Assembly: GCA_002482535.1 (NCBI GenBank)
Contig: DLGE01000013.1
Location: forward strand, 10,746-74,745
Length of the DNA: 64,000 bases
From: Peptococcaceae bacterium UBA7702
GTDB lineage: Bacteria; Bacillota; Dehalobacteriia; UBA7702
Direction: 5' to 3'
Made by a program: the position numbers and the translations under genes. Positions 25,104-34,761 of this stretch are shown here, in pieces (position 1 is the first letter of the stretch; each line of letters opens with the position of its first letter). The notes below the pieces were generated by a model. That model did not search any database. It saw nothing but the letters and a program-made list of their open reading frames with translations, and was not told the DNA's origin.

Positions 25104-27167
25104 TTACGCATCCAGTGCTACTGTTCCGATCGCCTGTATCTGTACGCCTGCATCCAATTCATTATAAGAAAGAACCACCGCGTTTTGGGAAAACTGTTCC
25201 ACCATTTTACTGAAATAGATGCGTACCACCGGTGATGTCAAAACAATCGGAATTGAAACCGCGTCCTTCACCTTTTTGATCTGATCCATTAAATTCATCA
25301 TAATTTGCTGCATCAAATCGGGTGCAAGGTTGAAGTTCGTTCCCTGTTCATTGGTTTTAAGGGCGTTGATGATGACTTTCTCCACTTCCGCGTCTAAAAC
25401 AATCACGCGTATTTGGCCGCCTTCAGACCATTTCCGGGTAATGGTGCGCTTTAAGGATTGGCGGATATACTCCGTCAGCACCTCAATATCTCTTGCACTT
25501 GCCACGTGGCTGGCAATGGTCTCCATGATCAATTCCATATCACGGATGGGTACCCCCTCTCTCAGCAAATTCGCCAATACTTTTTGAAAATTGCTGAAAG
25601 AGATCATATTGGGAATGACGTCCTCCACGGTAGACGAACCGTTCTTTTTAAGGGTTTCGATCAGTTGATTCACGTCCTGCCGGGAAAGGATTTCATGAGC
25701 ATGCTTGCGGATGGTTTCCGAAAGATGTGTTACGATTACCGATAACGGGTCAATGACCGTATAACCGTAAATTTCCGCCAAATCTCTTTTATCCGGGGTA
25801 ATCCATTTACTGGGAATACCGTAAGCGGGCTCAATGGTATCGATGCCGTCAATTTCACCGGTTAAATTACCCGGATCCAGGGCCAGATAATAATCCACCA
25901 AAATCTCTCCCCGGGTCACTTCTTCACCCCGGAGTTTGATCACATAATGGTTGGGATTCAGTCCCGCGTCGTCCCTTAACCGTACCGCCGGAATGACCAT
26001 GCCCATATCCAGGGCAAACTGTTTGCGGAACATCACCAACCGTTCCACAAAATTACTGCCGCAGCCTTGGTCCACCAAGGGAATGACGCTATAACCAAAA
26101 TTCATTTCAATGACGTCGATGGGCAGCAGCTCATATACATTATCAATATCTCTGAAATAATCCGTTTCATCCTGATACGGGCTTTCCGCAGCCTCTTCGC
26201 TTGCTGCCGCTTCCTCCTGGGAGGCCTGTTCCCCCATTTTCCTCCTCAGCGTGGCGCCCAGGGCAATCATGGCGATGGACAGAATAATCATTTGCGGTTT
26301 CGGCATTCCCGGGATAAACATAAGGAAAGCCATGGCAGCCCCGGCAATCATCAACACCGTGGGCTGGGCTGAAAATTGCTTGGTGACGTCAGCCCCCAAA
26401 CTGGAATCCGAGGCGGCCCTGGTGACGATCATGCCGGTGGCGGTGGAAATCAGCAGTGCCGGGACCTGGCAAACCATGCCGTCGCCCACAGAAGCGATGG
26501 TATAAATACTTAGGACTTCTGAAAAAGTATGGTCACTTTGCACCAAGCCGATGAGGATACCGCCTAAAAAGTTAATAAAGGTAATGACGATGGCCATGAT
26601 CGCGTCGCCCTTCACAAACTTCGTCGCGCCGTCCATGGCGCCGTAAAATTCCGCTTCTTTCTGAATGTTGTAACGGCGCTGTCTGGCCATATCTTCGGAG
26701 ATCAAACCGGAGCTCAAATCGGCGTCAATGGCCATTTGCTTCCCGGGCATGGCGTCTAAGGTAAATCTTGCGGAAACTTCGGCAACGCGCTCGGCGCCTT
26801 TGGTAATGACAATGAACTGGACAATGACGATGATGAGGAAAACAACGAAACCGACCACAACATTGCCGCCTAAAACGAAATTACCGAAGGTAGCAATCAC
26901 CTGTCCCGCGTTGCCCTCCTGGGTCAGAATGAGACGGGTTGAAGATATATTCAATCCCAAGCGGAACAAAGTGGTGATCAAGAGCATGGATGGAAAAATA
27001 GAGAATTGCAGGGCCTCTCTGATATACATCGTAATCAGCAGGATAATGAGGGATAACGATATATTGAAGATGAACATAAAGTCCAACAGAAAGGGAGGCA
27101 GGGGGATGATGATAAAGGCAACAATCAAAATAACAAAGACCGATATAAGATGGTTTTTTACTTTCAT
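25104..27167 (-). CDS. flhA: flagellar type III export gate protein FlhA
   Basis: FlhA forms the nonameric export ring and uses the proton gradient. It has 687 residues: eight helices in the first about 320, with the highly conserved KGAERVAEVSARFTLDAMPGKQMAIDADL (FHIPEP) loop, and the cytosolic domain for chaperone docking with DPLSVIVTHLSETIRKHAHEILSRQD. It lies seven bases after flhB. Confidence 0.97.
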   Translation of the reverse strand: MKVKNHLISVFVILIVAFIIIPLPPFLLDFMFIFNISLSLIILLITMYIREALQFSIFPSMLLITTLFRLGLNISSTRLILTQEGNAGQVIATFGNFVLGGNVVVGFVVFLIIVIVQFIVITKGAERVAEVSARFTLDAMPGKQMAIDADLSSGLISEDMARQRRYNIQKEAEFYGAMDGATKFVKGDAIMAIVITFINFLGGILIGLVQSDHTFSEVLSIYTIASVGDGMVCQVPALLISTATGMIVTRAASDSSLGADVTKQFSAQPTVLMIAGAAMAFLMFIPGMPKPQMIILSIAMIALGATLRRKMGEQASQEEAAASEEAAESPYQDETDYFRDIDNVYELLPIDVIEMNFGYSVIPLVDQGCGSNFVERLVMFRKQFALDMGMVIPAVRLRDDAGLNPNHYVIKLRGEEVTRGEILVDYYLALDPGNLTGEIDGIDTIEPAYGIPSKWITPDKRDLAEIYGYTVIDPLSVIVTHLSETIRKHAHEILSRQDVNQLIETLKKNGSSTVEDVIPNMISFSNFQKVLANLLREGVPIRDMELIMETIASHVASARDIEVLTEYIRQSLKRTITRKWSEGGQIRVIVLDAEVEKVIINALKTNEQGTNFNLAPDLMQQIMMNLMDQIKKVKDAVSIPIVLTSPVVRIYFSKMVEQFSQNAVVLSYNELDAGVQIQAIGTVALDA

Positions 27168-27174
27168 TATTGCT

Positions 27175-28233
27175 CTATTTCTCCTGTTTCAGTGAATATA
27201 CCCACGCCAGAATTTCTGCGAGAGCAGAATAATATTCCGGCGGAATTTCCCGGTTTAGTTCTACATTTTCATACAAAGCCCTTGTCAATAAGGGGTTTTC
27301 GGTGATGGGAACAGCATATTTTTCCGCTTCCGCAACGATGCGCAAAGCCACATGATCCTGTCCCTTGGCAACGACCACGGGGGCTGAACTTTTTTCAGCG
27401 TTATATTTTAAGGCAATGGCGTAGTGAGTGGGGTTACGCACCACAACATCGGCGCTGAGCACCTGTTGTATCATACGCGACATGGAGATTTTTCTCTGGG
27501 TGTCTTTGATTTTACCCTTGATCAGAGGGTCCCCTTCTGTGTGCTTGTATTCTTCTTTGATTTCGTGTTTGGTCATCTTGATGTTCTTTTCGTATTCCCA
27601 TTTTTGATATAGATAATCAAATATGGCAAGGCCCAAAAAGATCACCGCCACCTTCATGGCAATCACCAGTATGGCGTTGAGGATAAAACCCACCGCTTCA
27701 AAGATATCGACGTACATGAGCTGCTTTGCCTGGCCGATGACATCGCTGATGCCCGCGTAAAGAACGTAAGCAATGATGACCACCTTGGCCATGGATTTGA
27801 TCAGCTCCACCACAGAACGCAGGGAAAACAGGCGTTTTACGCCTTTTAAAGGACTTAGCCGATTGAACTTGACTTTTATGTTTTCATAGGCAAAGAGAAA
27901 CTTTGTCTGGCCGCCGGTGGCAATGATGCCGATGGCCATGGAGATTAACATCACCGGCCCTGCGGAGATCAGCAAGAGGACGAAGGCATCTTGCAACACC
28001 GTGATGACCACAGGAACGGTCAGCGTTTCAACATACGAAATTTGATGGACGATATGGTACAAAAAATTGGCAAAGTTTTCATATAAGTAAGGAAATGTAA
28101 TTCTCAAAGTAAAGAAAATCAGTAAAATGGACGCTGCATTGACCACATCTTTACTTTGAAAGATATTACCCTTTTTTCGCTCGTCTTTCCTTCGTTTGGG
28201 GGTAGCTTTTTCTGTTTTGCTCTCAGAAGCCAT
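27175..28233 (-). CDS. flhB: flagellar export specificity switch FlhB
   Basis: FlhB switches secretion from rod/hook to filament proteins after self-cleavage. It has 352 residues: a basic N-terminus (KTEKATPKRRKDERKKG), four membrane helices, and the cleavage motif NPTH at 267-270, where cleavage occurs between Asn and Pro. It stands between fliR and flhA. Confidence 0.97.
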   Translation of the reverse strand: MASESKTEKATPKRRKDERKKGNIFQSKDVVNAASILLIFFTLRITFPYLYENFANFLYHIVHQISYVETLTVPVVITVLQDAFVLLLISAGPVMLISMAIGIIATGGQTKFLFAYENIKVKFNRLSPLKGVKRLFSLRSVVELIKSMAKVVIIAYVLYAGISDVIGQAKQLMYVDIFEAVGFILNAILVIAMKVAVIFLGLAIFDYLYQKWEYEKNIKMTKHEIKEEYKHTEGDPLIKGKIKDTQRKISMSRMIQQVLSADVVVRNPTHYAIALKYNAEKSSAPVVVAKGQDHVALRIVAEAEKYAVPITENPLLTRALYENVELNREIPPEYYSALAEILAWVYSLKQEK

Positions 28234-28260
28234 GGAATCCCCCTCCCATTACGGTTGTTT

Positions 28261-29019
28261 TCAAATACCAAAAATCAACTGTATTTCATCGAACATTTTC
28301 GTTGTCATCAGTTCTAAAAATGTGGACAAGGACGGCACCAGCACCATAATCGCGATAAAGCCAATGAGGATTTTGAACTGAATATTTACGATAAACACAT
28401 TGATTTGCGGAACGGCCTTCATCAACAAACCGACTCCCATTTCCACAATCATCTCCACCGCCAAAATCGGCATGGCCAATTTCACGGCGTAAATCAAGAT
28501 AAGGGAAAACAAGCCGACGAGTTCTTCGAAAATACCGCTGGAAAAGGCAATGCTCCCGTAAGGGGAAATGGTCCCAAGCTGACAAAATATTTTGATCATC
28601 ATGATGTGGGCGTTGGCCGCAAAGAAAAGGAGCATATACATACAGTTCATGATCGAGGCGGTCACCGGCATGGAGATATTGCTCTGGGGGTCATACATAT
28701 TTGCCATGGCAATACCCATTTGAAAGTCGATCACTTCGCCGCCGATGATAAAAACCGACATAAAAAGCTGCATAATATAACCGACCATAAAACCGACCAG
28801 CAACTCTTTTACCAACATCACACAGTAAACGATGACACTGTTGATCTCGATGACTTTATCGGGAATCGTGGCATAGGTAAACAGCGTGAGCAGCAGCGCC
28901 ATGCCGATTTTTAAGATCACCGGGAGGTTCTTGCGGCCAAAAATGGGGTTAAACAGGATACAGCCGGTCATTCTCATAAATACAAAAGAGAACAAGGTCA
29001 AATTAAAATCCAAAACCAT
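28261..29019 (-). CDS. fliR: flagellar export gate protein FliR
   Basis: FliR is an inner-membrane part of the FliPQR pore. It has 252 residues and about six hydrophobic segments, with the conserved FVFMRMTGCILFNPIFGRKNLP start and the PQINVFIVNIQFKILIGF end. The gene is 12 bp after fliQ. Confidence 0.95.
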   Translation of the reverse strand: MVLDFNLTLFSFVFMRMTGCILFNPIFGRKNLPVILKIGMALLLTLFTYATIPDKVIEINSVIVYCVMLVKELLVGFMVGYIMQLFMSVFIIGGEVIDFQMGIAMANMYDPQSNISMPVTASIMNCMYMLLFFAANAHIMMIKIFCQLGTISPYGSIAFSSGIFEELVGLFSLILIYAVKLAMPILAVEMIVEMGVGLLMKAVPQINVFIVNIQFKILIGFIAIMVLVPSLSTFLELMTTKMFDEIQLIFGI

Positions 29020-29031
29020 CGCTGTACTCCA

Positions 29032-29298
29032 TCAACCGATTTCGGTGATTGTGTCGAAGATATAAAATACAAAGTCGGACATGGACTCCATCATCCATGA
29101 GCCCAACAATACCAAGATCACCGCAATCGCAATCAATTTGGGGACAAAGGTCAAAGTCTGCTCATGAATTTGTGTGGCCGCCTGAAAAACGGAAATGATC
29201 AGACCCACTGCCATGCTGATGATCAATACCGGAGCCGCCATTTTCACCGCAATCACCATTGCGTGCTGCATAATGCTCATCACACCTGAAACGTCCAT
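29032..29298 (-). CDS. fliQ: flagellar export gate protein FliQ
   Basis: FliQ is a small two-helix part of the export pore; four copies surround FliP5FliR. It has 88 residues; ISVFQAATQIHEQTLTFVPKLI is the diagnostic loop. Confidence 0.95.
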   Translation of the reverse strand: MDVSGVMSIMQHAMVIAVKMAAPVLIISMAVGLIISVFQAATQIHEQTLTFVPKLIAIAVILVLLGSWMMESMSDFVFYIFDTITEIG

Positions 29299-29337
29299 GG
29301 GATACCTCCTTGCTGTTTATTCTCTGAAACAGGATCG

Positions 29338-30114
29338 CTATAGATTGAAACTGGAGAATAAAGTTTGAAAGAGTAGTCCCCAACCGTCAACCAAGACAAA
29401 CAGCAGCAACTTAAAGGGCAGTGAAATCATGACCGGCGGCAACATAATCATACCCATTGACATCAGCGTACTGGCTACGATCATATCGATGATCAGGAAA
29501 GGAATATAAATCAGAAAACCTATGATAAACGCGCGCTTTAACTCACTGGTCATGAAAGCGGGGGTCACAACGGTCATCGATAACTCTTCGGCGTTTTCCA
29601 CTTTTTCCGTATCGGACAGCCGAACGAAAAGCTCTAAATCCTCTTTTTTGGTTTGTTTCAGCATGAACTCCTTGAGGGGAACAGCCGCCTGGCTCAAAAA
29701 CTCTGCCTCACTGATTTCCTCTTGCTGATAAGGCTGATAAGCGGTTTCGTTGATTTCGTTAATCACCGGCGACATGATAAAGAGAGATAAAAATATGGCA
29801 ATGGCAATCAACACCTGGTTTGGAGGGGTTTGCTGTAACCCCAAGGCATTGCGCAAAAAAGATAAAACGATAATAATCCGGGTAAAGCAGGTGGTCATAA
29901 TCAGGAGCGACGGCAATAAGGCGATGAGGGTCAAAGTGAGAATAATCTCAACGGTATCCATGGAATCGCCATTGACATTGATCTCCACATTACCGGCAGC
30001 CAAAACCGAATCAGGGAACATCAACAAAAAGAACAAGGACAAACTGAATAGGACCAAAATACATTTTTTCGTGAACAGTACCTTATCTTTATTCATCTTT
30101 TTTACTTCTGCCAT
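29338..30114 (-). CDS. fliP: flagellar export gate protein FliP
   Basis: FliP makes the pentameric core of the export pore. It has 258 residues with a cleavable-type hydrophobic N-terminus (CILVLFSLSLFFLLMF), then the conserved TCFTRIIIVLSFLRNALGLQQTPPNQVLI and the C-terminal FLIIDMIVASTLMSMGMIMLPP. The start (AGGT eight bases upstream) overlaps the fliO end by 26 bases, so the pair is coupled; another ATG lies six codons further in. Confidence 0.96.
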   Translation of the reverse strand: MAEVKKMNKDKVLFTKKCILVLFSLSLFFLLMFPDSVLAAGNVEINVNGDSMDTVEIILTLTLIALLPSLLIMTTCFTRIIIVLSFLRNALGLQQTPPNQVLIAIAIFLSLFIMSPVINEINETAYQPYQQEEISEAEFLSQAAVPLKEFMLKQTKKEDLELFVRLSDTEKVENAEELSMTVVTPAFMTSELKRAFIIGFLIYIPFLIIDMIVASTLMSMGMIMLPPVMISLPFKLLLFVLVDGWGLLFQTLFSSFNL

Positions 30115-30466
30115 CCGTATGACCTGCTTTCGTACCTACCTTGTCTTTTACCGTTTGCTTCAATATATTTAAAAAATCATTCGGCTCAAGAGACGGTTTT
30201 GTCGGCTGATAATCGGACAGCTCCTGTAAAATTTCAATATTGTTATTTGCAAAGCCAATCAAATAATATTTTTCGCAGACTTCTATTACCGCAAGTCCTT
30301 TATCCTGGCCTAACGCCGCCCGTTCCAAAACCTTGATGTTATTGGAACTTGTCGCCACGTTTACCTTTCTCGCCAAATACTTGCTGAACTTATAGCTCAG
30401 GTACAAGACGGCGACAATGGCCAAAATAGAAAAAATCAATGGTAATACATCTTGAAAAAAGCTCAA
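30089..30466 (-). CDS. fliO: flagellar biosynthesis protein FliO/FliZ
   Basis: FliO helps FliP assemble. This 125-residue protein has one N-terminal membrane helix (VLPLIFSILAIVAVLYLSYKFSKYLA), then the short cytosolic SNNIKVLERAALGQDKGLAVIEVCEKYYLIG, a pattern shared by FliO proteins. Sequence is variable in this family; the place before fliP confirms it. Confidence 0.88.
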   Translation of the reverse strand: MSFFQDVLPLIFSILAIVAVLYLSYKFSKYLARKVNVATSSNNIKVLERAALGQDKGLAVIEVCEKYYLIGFANNNIEILQELSDYQPTKPSLEPNDFLNILKQTVKDKVGTKAGHTDGRSKKDE

Positions 30467-30499
30467 TGTTCCTTCACCCTTTATCTCTTAATCAGCGGC

Positions 30500-30862
30500 T
30501 TAGCCCAAAATTTTGGCAACCGTTTTCATGATTCTTTCCGGTTTGAAAGGCTTTACGATAAAATCTTCCGCCCCAAATTTCAGTGCTTCCAAAACCATAT
30601 TTTCCTGTCCCATCGCGGAACACATGACGATTTTACACTCACGGTTGATCTCTTTGATCGCTTTCAGCGCCTCAAGCCCGTCCATATTCGGCATCGTTAT
30701 ATCCAATAACGTTAAATCCGGCTTTTCCTGCTGATACAATGTAACGGCCTCTTCCCCGTCCTTTGCTTCAATAATGTCGGTATACCCATTTTGCTGCAAA
30801 GTGTTTTTGATCATCATCCTCATAAAAGCCGCATCATCAACCAACATAATTTTCTTACTCAT
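30500..30862 (-). CDS. cheY: chemotaxis response regulator CheY
   Basis: CheY-P binds the switch (FliM/FliY) and changes rotation. It has 120 residues, a single receiver domain: acidic pair Asp9-Asp10, phosphorylation site Asp54 in LLDITMP, Ser in VMCSAMGQ, and Lys in IVKPFKP. The second of two adjacent ATGs is chosen for ribosome spacing. It lies between fliY and fliO, as in Bacillus. Confidence 0.96.
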   Translation of the reverse strand: MSKKIMLVDDAAFMRMMIKNTLQQNGYTDIIEAKDGEEAVTLYQQEKPDLTLLDITMPNMDGLEALKAIKEINRECKIVMCSAMGQENMVLEALKFGAEDFIVKPFKPERIMKTVAKILG

Positions 30863-30880
30863 CATTGTCCTCCCATTTCG

Positions 30881-32014
30881 TTAAAGAATTTTCATTAGAT
30901 CATTATTGCTGATAATTTCGGATACCCTGACACCGTAACAGTCTTCTACCACCACCACTTCGCCTCTGGAAACCTGCTGCCCGTTGACGAAAATATCAAC
31001 CATGGCGCCGGCTTGTTTGTCCAGCTCGATGATGGTACCGGGGGAGAAGGTCAGAATATCTTTGATTTGTTTTTTGGTGCGTCCAAGTTCCACGGAAATC
31101 TGCAAAGGAACCGACATGATTAAATTTAGATTATTGGATTGTTCTTCCGAAAGCGCCGGCTCCGCCGGCTGAAATTCACTGAACTCAACACCTTGAACAT
31201 GATAGCGGGCTTCCGCAGGGCTTATTTTATGACCGCTGCTATGCCCCGGATCCCTGTTAACGTTCATGCCTGGCTGTGCCGGGGGCTGCTGATGGGCCGT
31301 CTCCTGGCGTGGTTGAGGCTGAGGCTGGGGCACGGGGGCCTCCGGCTGGGTCTGCACTTGTGGCGCCGCCTGTTCCTGATCTTGGGGTTGGGCGGTTTCG
31401 GCGGGAGCATTGTTGTGCAGAGAGCCGATCAACTCTTTGGCCAAAGCTGCGCTGAGCACACTGATAAATTCACTTTCCAAAACTTCCTCAATGGAGAGAT
31501 GAAAACAGACGGAAACCACCGTCGAATCATCAGGATAATATTGCTTTTTAAAACTACTGCTGTTTTCAATCTGAAAGGAGCTGGGAGGTGAAATATTAAC
31601 AGGGCGGTCCAAAAGCTGAGACAGGGCTGTGGCGGAGGAGCCCATCATCTGATTCATGACCTCGCATATCGCGCTGTTGCTGATTTCATCCAAAACGAAT
31701 TTCTCATCGGAAGGCTCCCTCTGCAAAAGCAGATCAACAATGGCCTTTACATCCGATTCCTTGAGAATCATCATGTTGGTTCCCAATAAGCCGCCGGTAT
31801 AATTGATTTCTACGCCAACTGCCGGTTCAAAGGATTCAAAATGAAAGTCACTTGCTTTTTGCACCTCAACAGAGGGAGTCGTAATAACAACGCGCTTATC
31901 CAACATCATGGATATGGACGTCGCCGAAGCCCCCATGCTGATATTCAGGATCTCCCCGATGGCATCGATTTCCATCTCCGTAAATAACTCGTTATGATCT
32001 GCCAAACCACTCAC
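30881..32014 (-). CDS. fliY: flagellar switch protein FliY (FliN with CheC-like phosphatase domain)
   Basis: FliY is the FliN form of Gram-positives; besides forming the C-ring it dephosphorylates CheY-P. It has 377 residues: two CheC-like active sites (MEIDAIGEILNISMGASATSIS and DEISNSAICEVMNQMMGSSATALSQ), a Gln/Pro-rich linker of about 70 residues (PQVQTQPEAPVPQPQPQPRQ), and a C-terminal SpoA domain (IMSVPLQISVELGRTKKQIKDIL). It overlaps fliM by four bases. Confidence 0.96.
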   Translation of the reverse strand: MSGLADHNELFTEMEIDAIGEILNISMGASATSISMMLDKRVVITTPSVEVQKASDFHFESFEPAVGVEINYTGGLLGTNMMILKESDVKAIVDLLLQREPSDEKFVLDEISNSAICEVMNQMMGSSATALSQLLDRPVNISPPSSFQIENSSSFKKQYYPDDSTVVSVCFHLSIEEVLESEFISVLSAALAKELIGSLHNNAPAETAQPQDQEQAAPQVQTQPEAPVPQPQPQPRQETAHQQPPAQPGMNVNRDPGHSSGHKISPAEARYHVQGVEFSEFQPAEPALSEEQSNNLNLIMSVPLQISVELGRTKKQIKDILTFSPGTIIELDKQAGAMVDIFVNGQQVSRGEVVVVEDCYGVRVSEIISNNDLMKIL

Positions 32015-33009
32015 CCTTCCCTTACTTGCTCAATTCTAACAGCGTAATTGTTTTTATTTTTGCCCATTGTCCCGGTGAACCAAGGCAGGTTCTCAATCTT
32101 AACATCAATGGAACCGTCCTTAACCTCCTTATTTAACAACAGAACATCACCTTTTTGAAGGCTTAATAATTCCTGCAACTTGATTTCTGTTTCACCCAAT
32201 ACTCCCGTAACCGTCAGCGACGCGTCCCGCAAAGAGTGCATGATCATATTTTTGCGTTTGCTGTCCTGCTCAAAATCTTGCCTTGTTTTTTCCTTCACAT
32301 ATTTCATATCAAACAATTTAAAAAGGAATTCCATGACTTTAGAGGGCAGACACACGTTGATATTACCCGTCAAACCTTCAATCGTGGTTTCTATGACAAT
32401 GATGACGGTGGTCTCCTCGGGGGAAATAAACTGAATGAGGCGGGAGTTGGTTTCGATCATCTCCAAATGGTGCCCGACTTCGCCGTAATTACGCCAAACA
32501 TTGGTCAGTTGCTGGGTCACTTGATGAAACATATGCTCGATCAAAGATATTTCAATGCTGGTAAATTCTCTGCTGAGGTTGTAATAACTGCCGTCTCCAC
32601 CCAGGAGCCGGTCGATGATGGAAAAGGATAACGGCCGGGCGACTTCGATAATGAATTGATTGTCATCCTCGCTGATTTCATCGCTCTCAATGCCGATGAT
32701 CCCCATTAAAACCGAATCGTTTAAAGCATTGTTATAATCACGGAATTCTTCTTCCTCAATTTGCACAATTTCCATGACGCAGCCCACCCGCAACATACTG
32801 GTGAGCTGCAATTCAAAGAATTTAATAAAGTTGCCGAAAATGTTATCCAATGCTTTCAGCTGTTCTCTGGTGAATTTTTTGGGGGAACGAAAATCGTAAT
32901 CTTTGACCTTGATCATGGACTGTTCTTCGATTTCCTTGATATCCATTTCACCGCTTTGTAAATTCCCTAAGAGCTCATCAATTTGTTTCTGAGATAAAAC
33001 TTCAGCCAT
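32011..33009 (-). CDS. fliM: flagellar motor switch protein FliM
   Basis: It is the middle C-ring protein and the CheY-P receptor. It has 332 residues. The N-terminal EVLSQKQIDELLGNLQSGE is the CheY-binding peptide; a CheC-like core follows, and the C-terminal SpoA domain (ETEIKLQELLSLQKGDVLLLNK) closes it. The gene lies between motB and fliY; fliL, which usually precedes it, is absent. Confidence 0.97.
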   Translation of the reverse strand: MAEVLSQKQIDELLGNLQSGEMDIKEIEEQSMIKVKDYDFRSPKKFTREQLKALDNIFGNFIKFFELQLTSMLRVGCVMEIVQIEEEEFRDYNNALNDSVLMGIIGIESDEISEDDNQFIIEVARPLSFSIIDRLLGGDGSYYNLSREFTSIEISLIEHMFHQVTQQLTNVWRNYGEVGHHLEMIETNSRLIQFISPEETTVIIVIETTIEGLTGNINVCLPSKVMEFLFKLFDMKYVKEKTRQDFEQDSKRKNMIMHSLRDASLTVTGVLGETEIKLQELLSLQKGDVLLLNKEVKDGSIDVKIENLPWFTGTMGKNKNNYAVRIEQVREG

Positions 33010-33039
33010 GCCTGTCCCCCAACTCTGTCTTACGGTGGA

Positions 33040-33840
33040 TTATTCCGCTTTTAGCGTGTCGCTTGATACCGGATATTCACCATATACTTCTTTATAAATC
33101 TCTTCCAATGACTTATCGACGGCGCCATTTTCAATGATAATGACTTCCACCCGTCTGTTGATGATCCGCGTCTCTTCCGTTCCGTCGTGGGGCACCAGGG
33201 GCTTAAATTCCCCGTGACCGGTGGAGGTTAACTTTTCCGGCGCCAGCAAACCTTTGCATTGCATATAATACAATACATTGACGGCACGATCGGAAGAGAG
33301 CTGCCGGTCAAAAAGGCTTTGCCGATCGGAATAAACCGTTCCTGCCCTGGCGGTATGGCCTTCAAAGCGGATGGCGCCAACCTCTGCCGTTACATTGACC
33401 AAAGCGTCGCCCAATACATCCAGTATTTTTTTGCCGTCCCACTTGACGTAAGCGCTGTTTCCATCGAATAAGATATTGTTACGGAAAGTAATAAAGGTAT
33501 AGCCGTCGCCGTCATACAACTGCATATCACTTCCCAGCTCGTTTTCAATCACATAGGCATTCAGATAGGCGTACAAATCGTCAAAGTCTTTAATCTCGTC
33601 GGGAGATGCGGGTACCTTCAAAGTCGAGGAACCGTTCCCCAAAGAATCGTACATACCCCCGGAGATATCGTCGGTATTGATAATCTGCATTTGAGATAGT
33701 TCATTCACATCGGTGAAGGCTTCCACAATCATTTTCCACTTTTCTTCGTTGATACTGGACATCGCGAAAAGCAGAACAAAAAAGGTTAACAGTAAAGTAA
33801 CCATGTCCGCATAGGTATCAATCCAGTTTGGCCCCGCCAA
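33040..33840 (-). CDS. motB: flagellar motor stator protein MotB
   Basis: MotB pairs with MotA to make the ion-driven stator and anchors it to peptidoglycan. Seen: the plug/helix WIDTYADMVTLLLTFFVLLFAMSS with the ion-binding Asp (in ADMVT), and the OmpA-like domain (IRFEGHTARAG, LSSDRAVNVLYYMQ, GHGEFKP, INRRVEVIII). The frame continues upstream with V-T-K-R-R-K-T-R-Q-G, as in other MotB proteins, but has no ATG or GTG; the listed TTG start at 33840 lacks a spaced ribosome site, while AAGGGGGAG sits before the GTT codon 30 bases earlier. Confidence 0.9.
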   Translation of the reverse strand: MAGPNWIDTYADMVTLLLTFFVLLFAMSSINEEKWKMIVEAFTDVNELSQMQIINTDDISGGMYDSLGNGSSTLKVPASPDEIKDFDDLYAYLNAYVIENELGSDMQLYDGDGYTFITFRNNILFDGNSAYVKWDGKKILDVLGDALVNVTAEVGAIRFEGHTARAGTVYSDRQSLFDRQLSSDRAVNVLYYMQCKGLLAPEKLTSTGHGEFKPLVPHDGTEETRIINRRVEVIIIENGAVDKSLEEIYKEVYGEYPVSSDTLKAE

Positions 33841-33918
33841 TCCTTGCCGCGTTTTTCTGCGTTTCGTAACGTCTCCCCCTTAAAAATGATTTTGCTTATC
33901 TTGCCTCTCGGCCTTTCG

Positions 33919-34761
33919 TTACCTCCTCGACCGTCTTCTACCTCTGTTTCTATCTCTTACCGGCTCATCTTCGCTTCTTCTTTCGCGGTTGTTCACAAAA
34001 ACATTCAGTCTTTCTTCCGTGATGCGGGGATTGACCCCTGCGTGAATCGATAGAATCCCCTCTAAAACCACTTCTTTGCAGATCATTTCTTCGTAATGCC
34101 GGCATTGCAGCCGACTGGCGATGGGGACCAATACGAGGTTCGCCAAAAGGGCGCCGTATAATGTCGTAATCAAGGCCACGGACATCCCCAGGCCCAGTGT
34201 TGACGCGGCATCTGCCGCGCCGGTATCGGTTAAGCTTTTCAACATGTTAATCAGGCCGATTAACGTACCAATCATACCGAAGGCAGGGGCGAAGGTCGCG
34301 GCCCGCTCATAAATCTGCCACCCCTTTGTATGCCGTTCTTCTAAACAATCCAGTTCGGATTCTAAAATGGTCCTGGCCTCCGTGGGTTCGATTGCATCCA
34401 CGATCAGCAATACACTGCGTTTCATGAATTCATCTTTTTCAACATTGGCTTTGCCTTCCAAAGCCAAAAGGCCTTTTCTTTTGGCTTCAATGGCGTATTC
34501 GATCACCTTATCGATATAAACCTGAGGCTGATATTCTTTCTTTGCCAAGATAATTTTCATATGCTTGGGAATATATTTGAAGGTGCTCATGGGAAAGGAC
34601 ATAAAAGTCGCTGCGATGGTTCCGCCAAAGGTAATCGCCATGCTGGAATAGCTGATAAAATTCGACAGTTTCCCGCCGTCGGAAATACCGTAAGCGATCA
34701 AACCAAGTCCGACGACAAGCCCTATGATAATCGTTAGATCCATACCAAATCTTCTTTTCAT
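33919..34761 (-). CDS. motA: flagellar motor stator protein MotA
   Basis: MotA forms five-copy rings around MotB and couples ion flow to torque. It has 280 residues and four membrane helices, with conserved YERAATFAPAFGMIGTLIGLINML and LGLGMSVALITTLYGALLANLVLVP. The cytosolic loop has the charged residues that contact FliG. The last about 25 residues are unusually Arg-rich (RDRNRGRRRSRR). The start overlaps the flbD stop (ATGA). Confidence 0.96.
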   Translation of the reverse strand: MKRRFGMDLTIIIGLVVGLGLIAYGISDGGKLSNFISYSSMAITFGGTIAATFMSFPMSTFKYIPKHMKIILAKKEYQPQVYIDKVIEYAIEAKRKGLLALEGKANVEKDEFMKRSVLLIVDAIEPTEARTILESELDCLEERHTKGWQIYERAATFAPAFGMIGTLIGLINMLKSLTDTGAADAASTLGLGMSVALITTLYGALLANLVLVPIASRLQCRHYEEMICKEVVLEGILSIHAGVNPRITEERLNVFVNNRERRSEDEPVRDRNRGRRRSRR

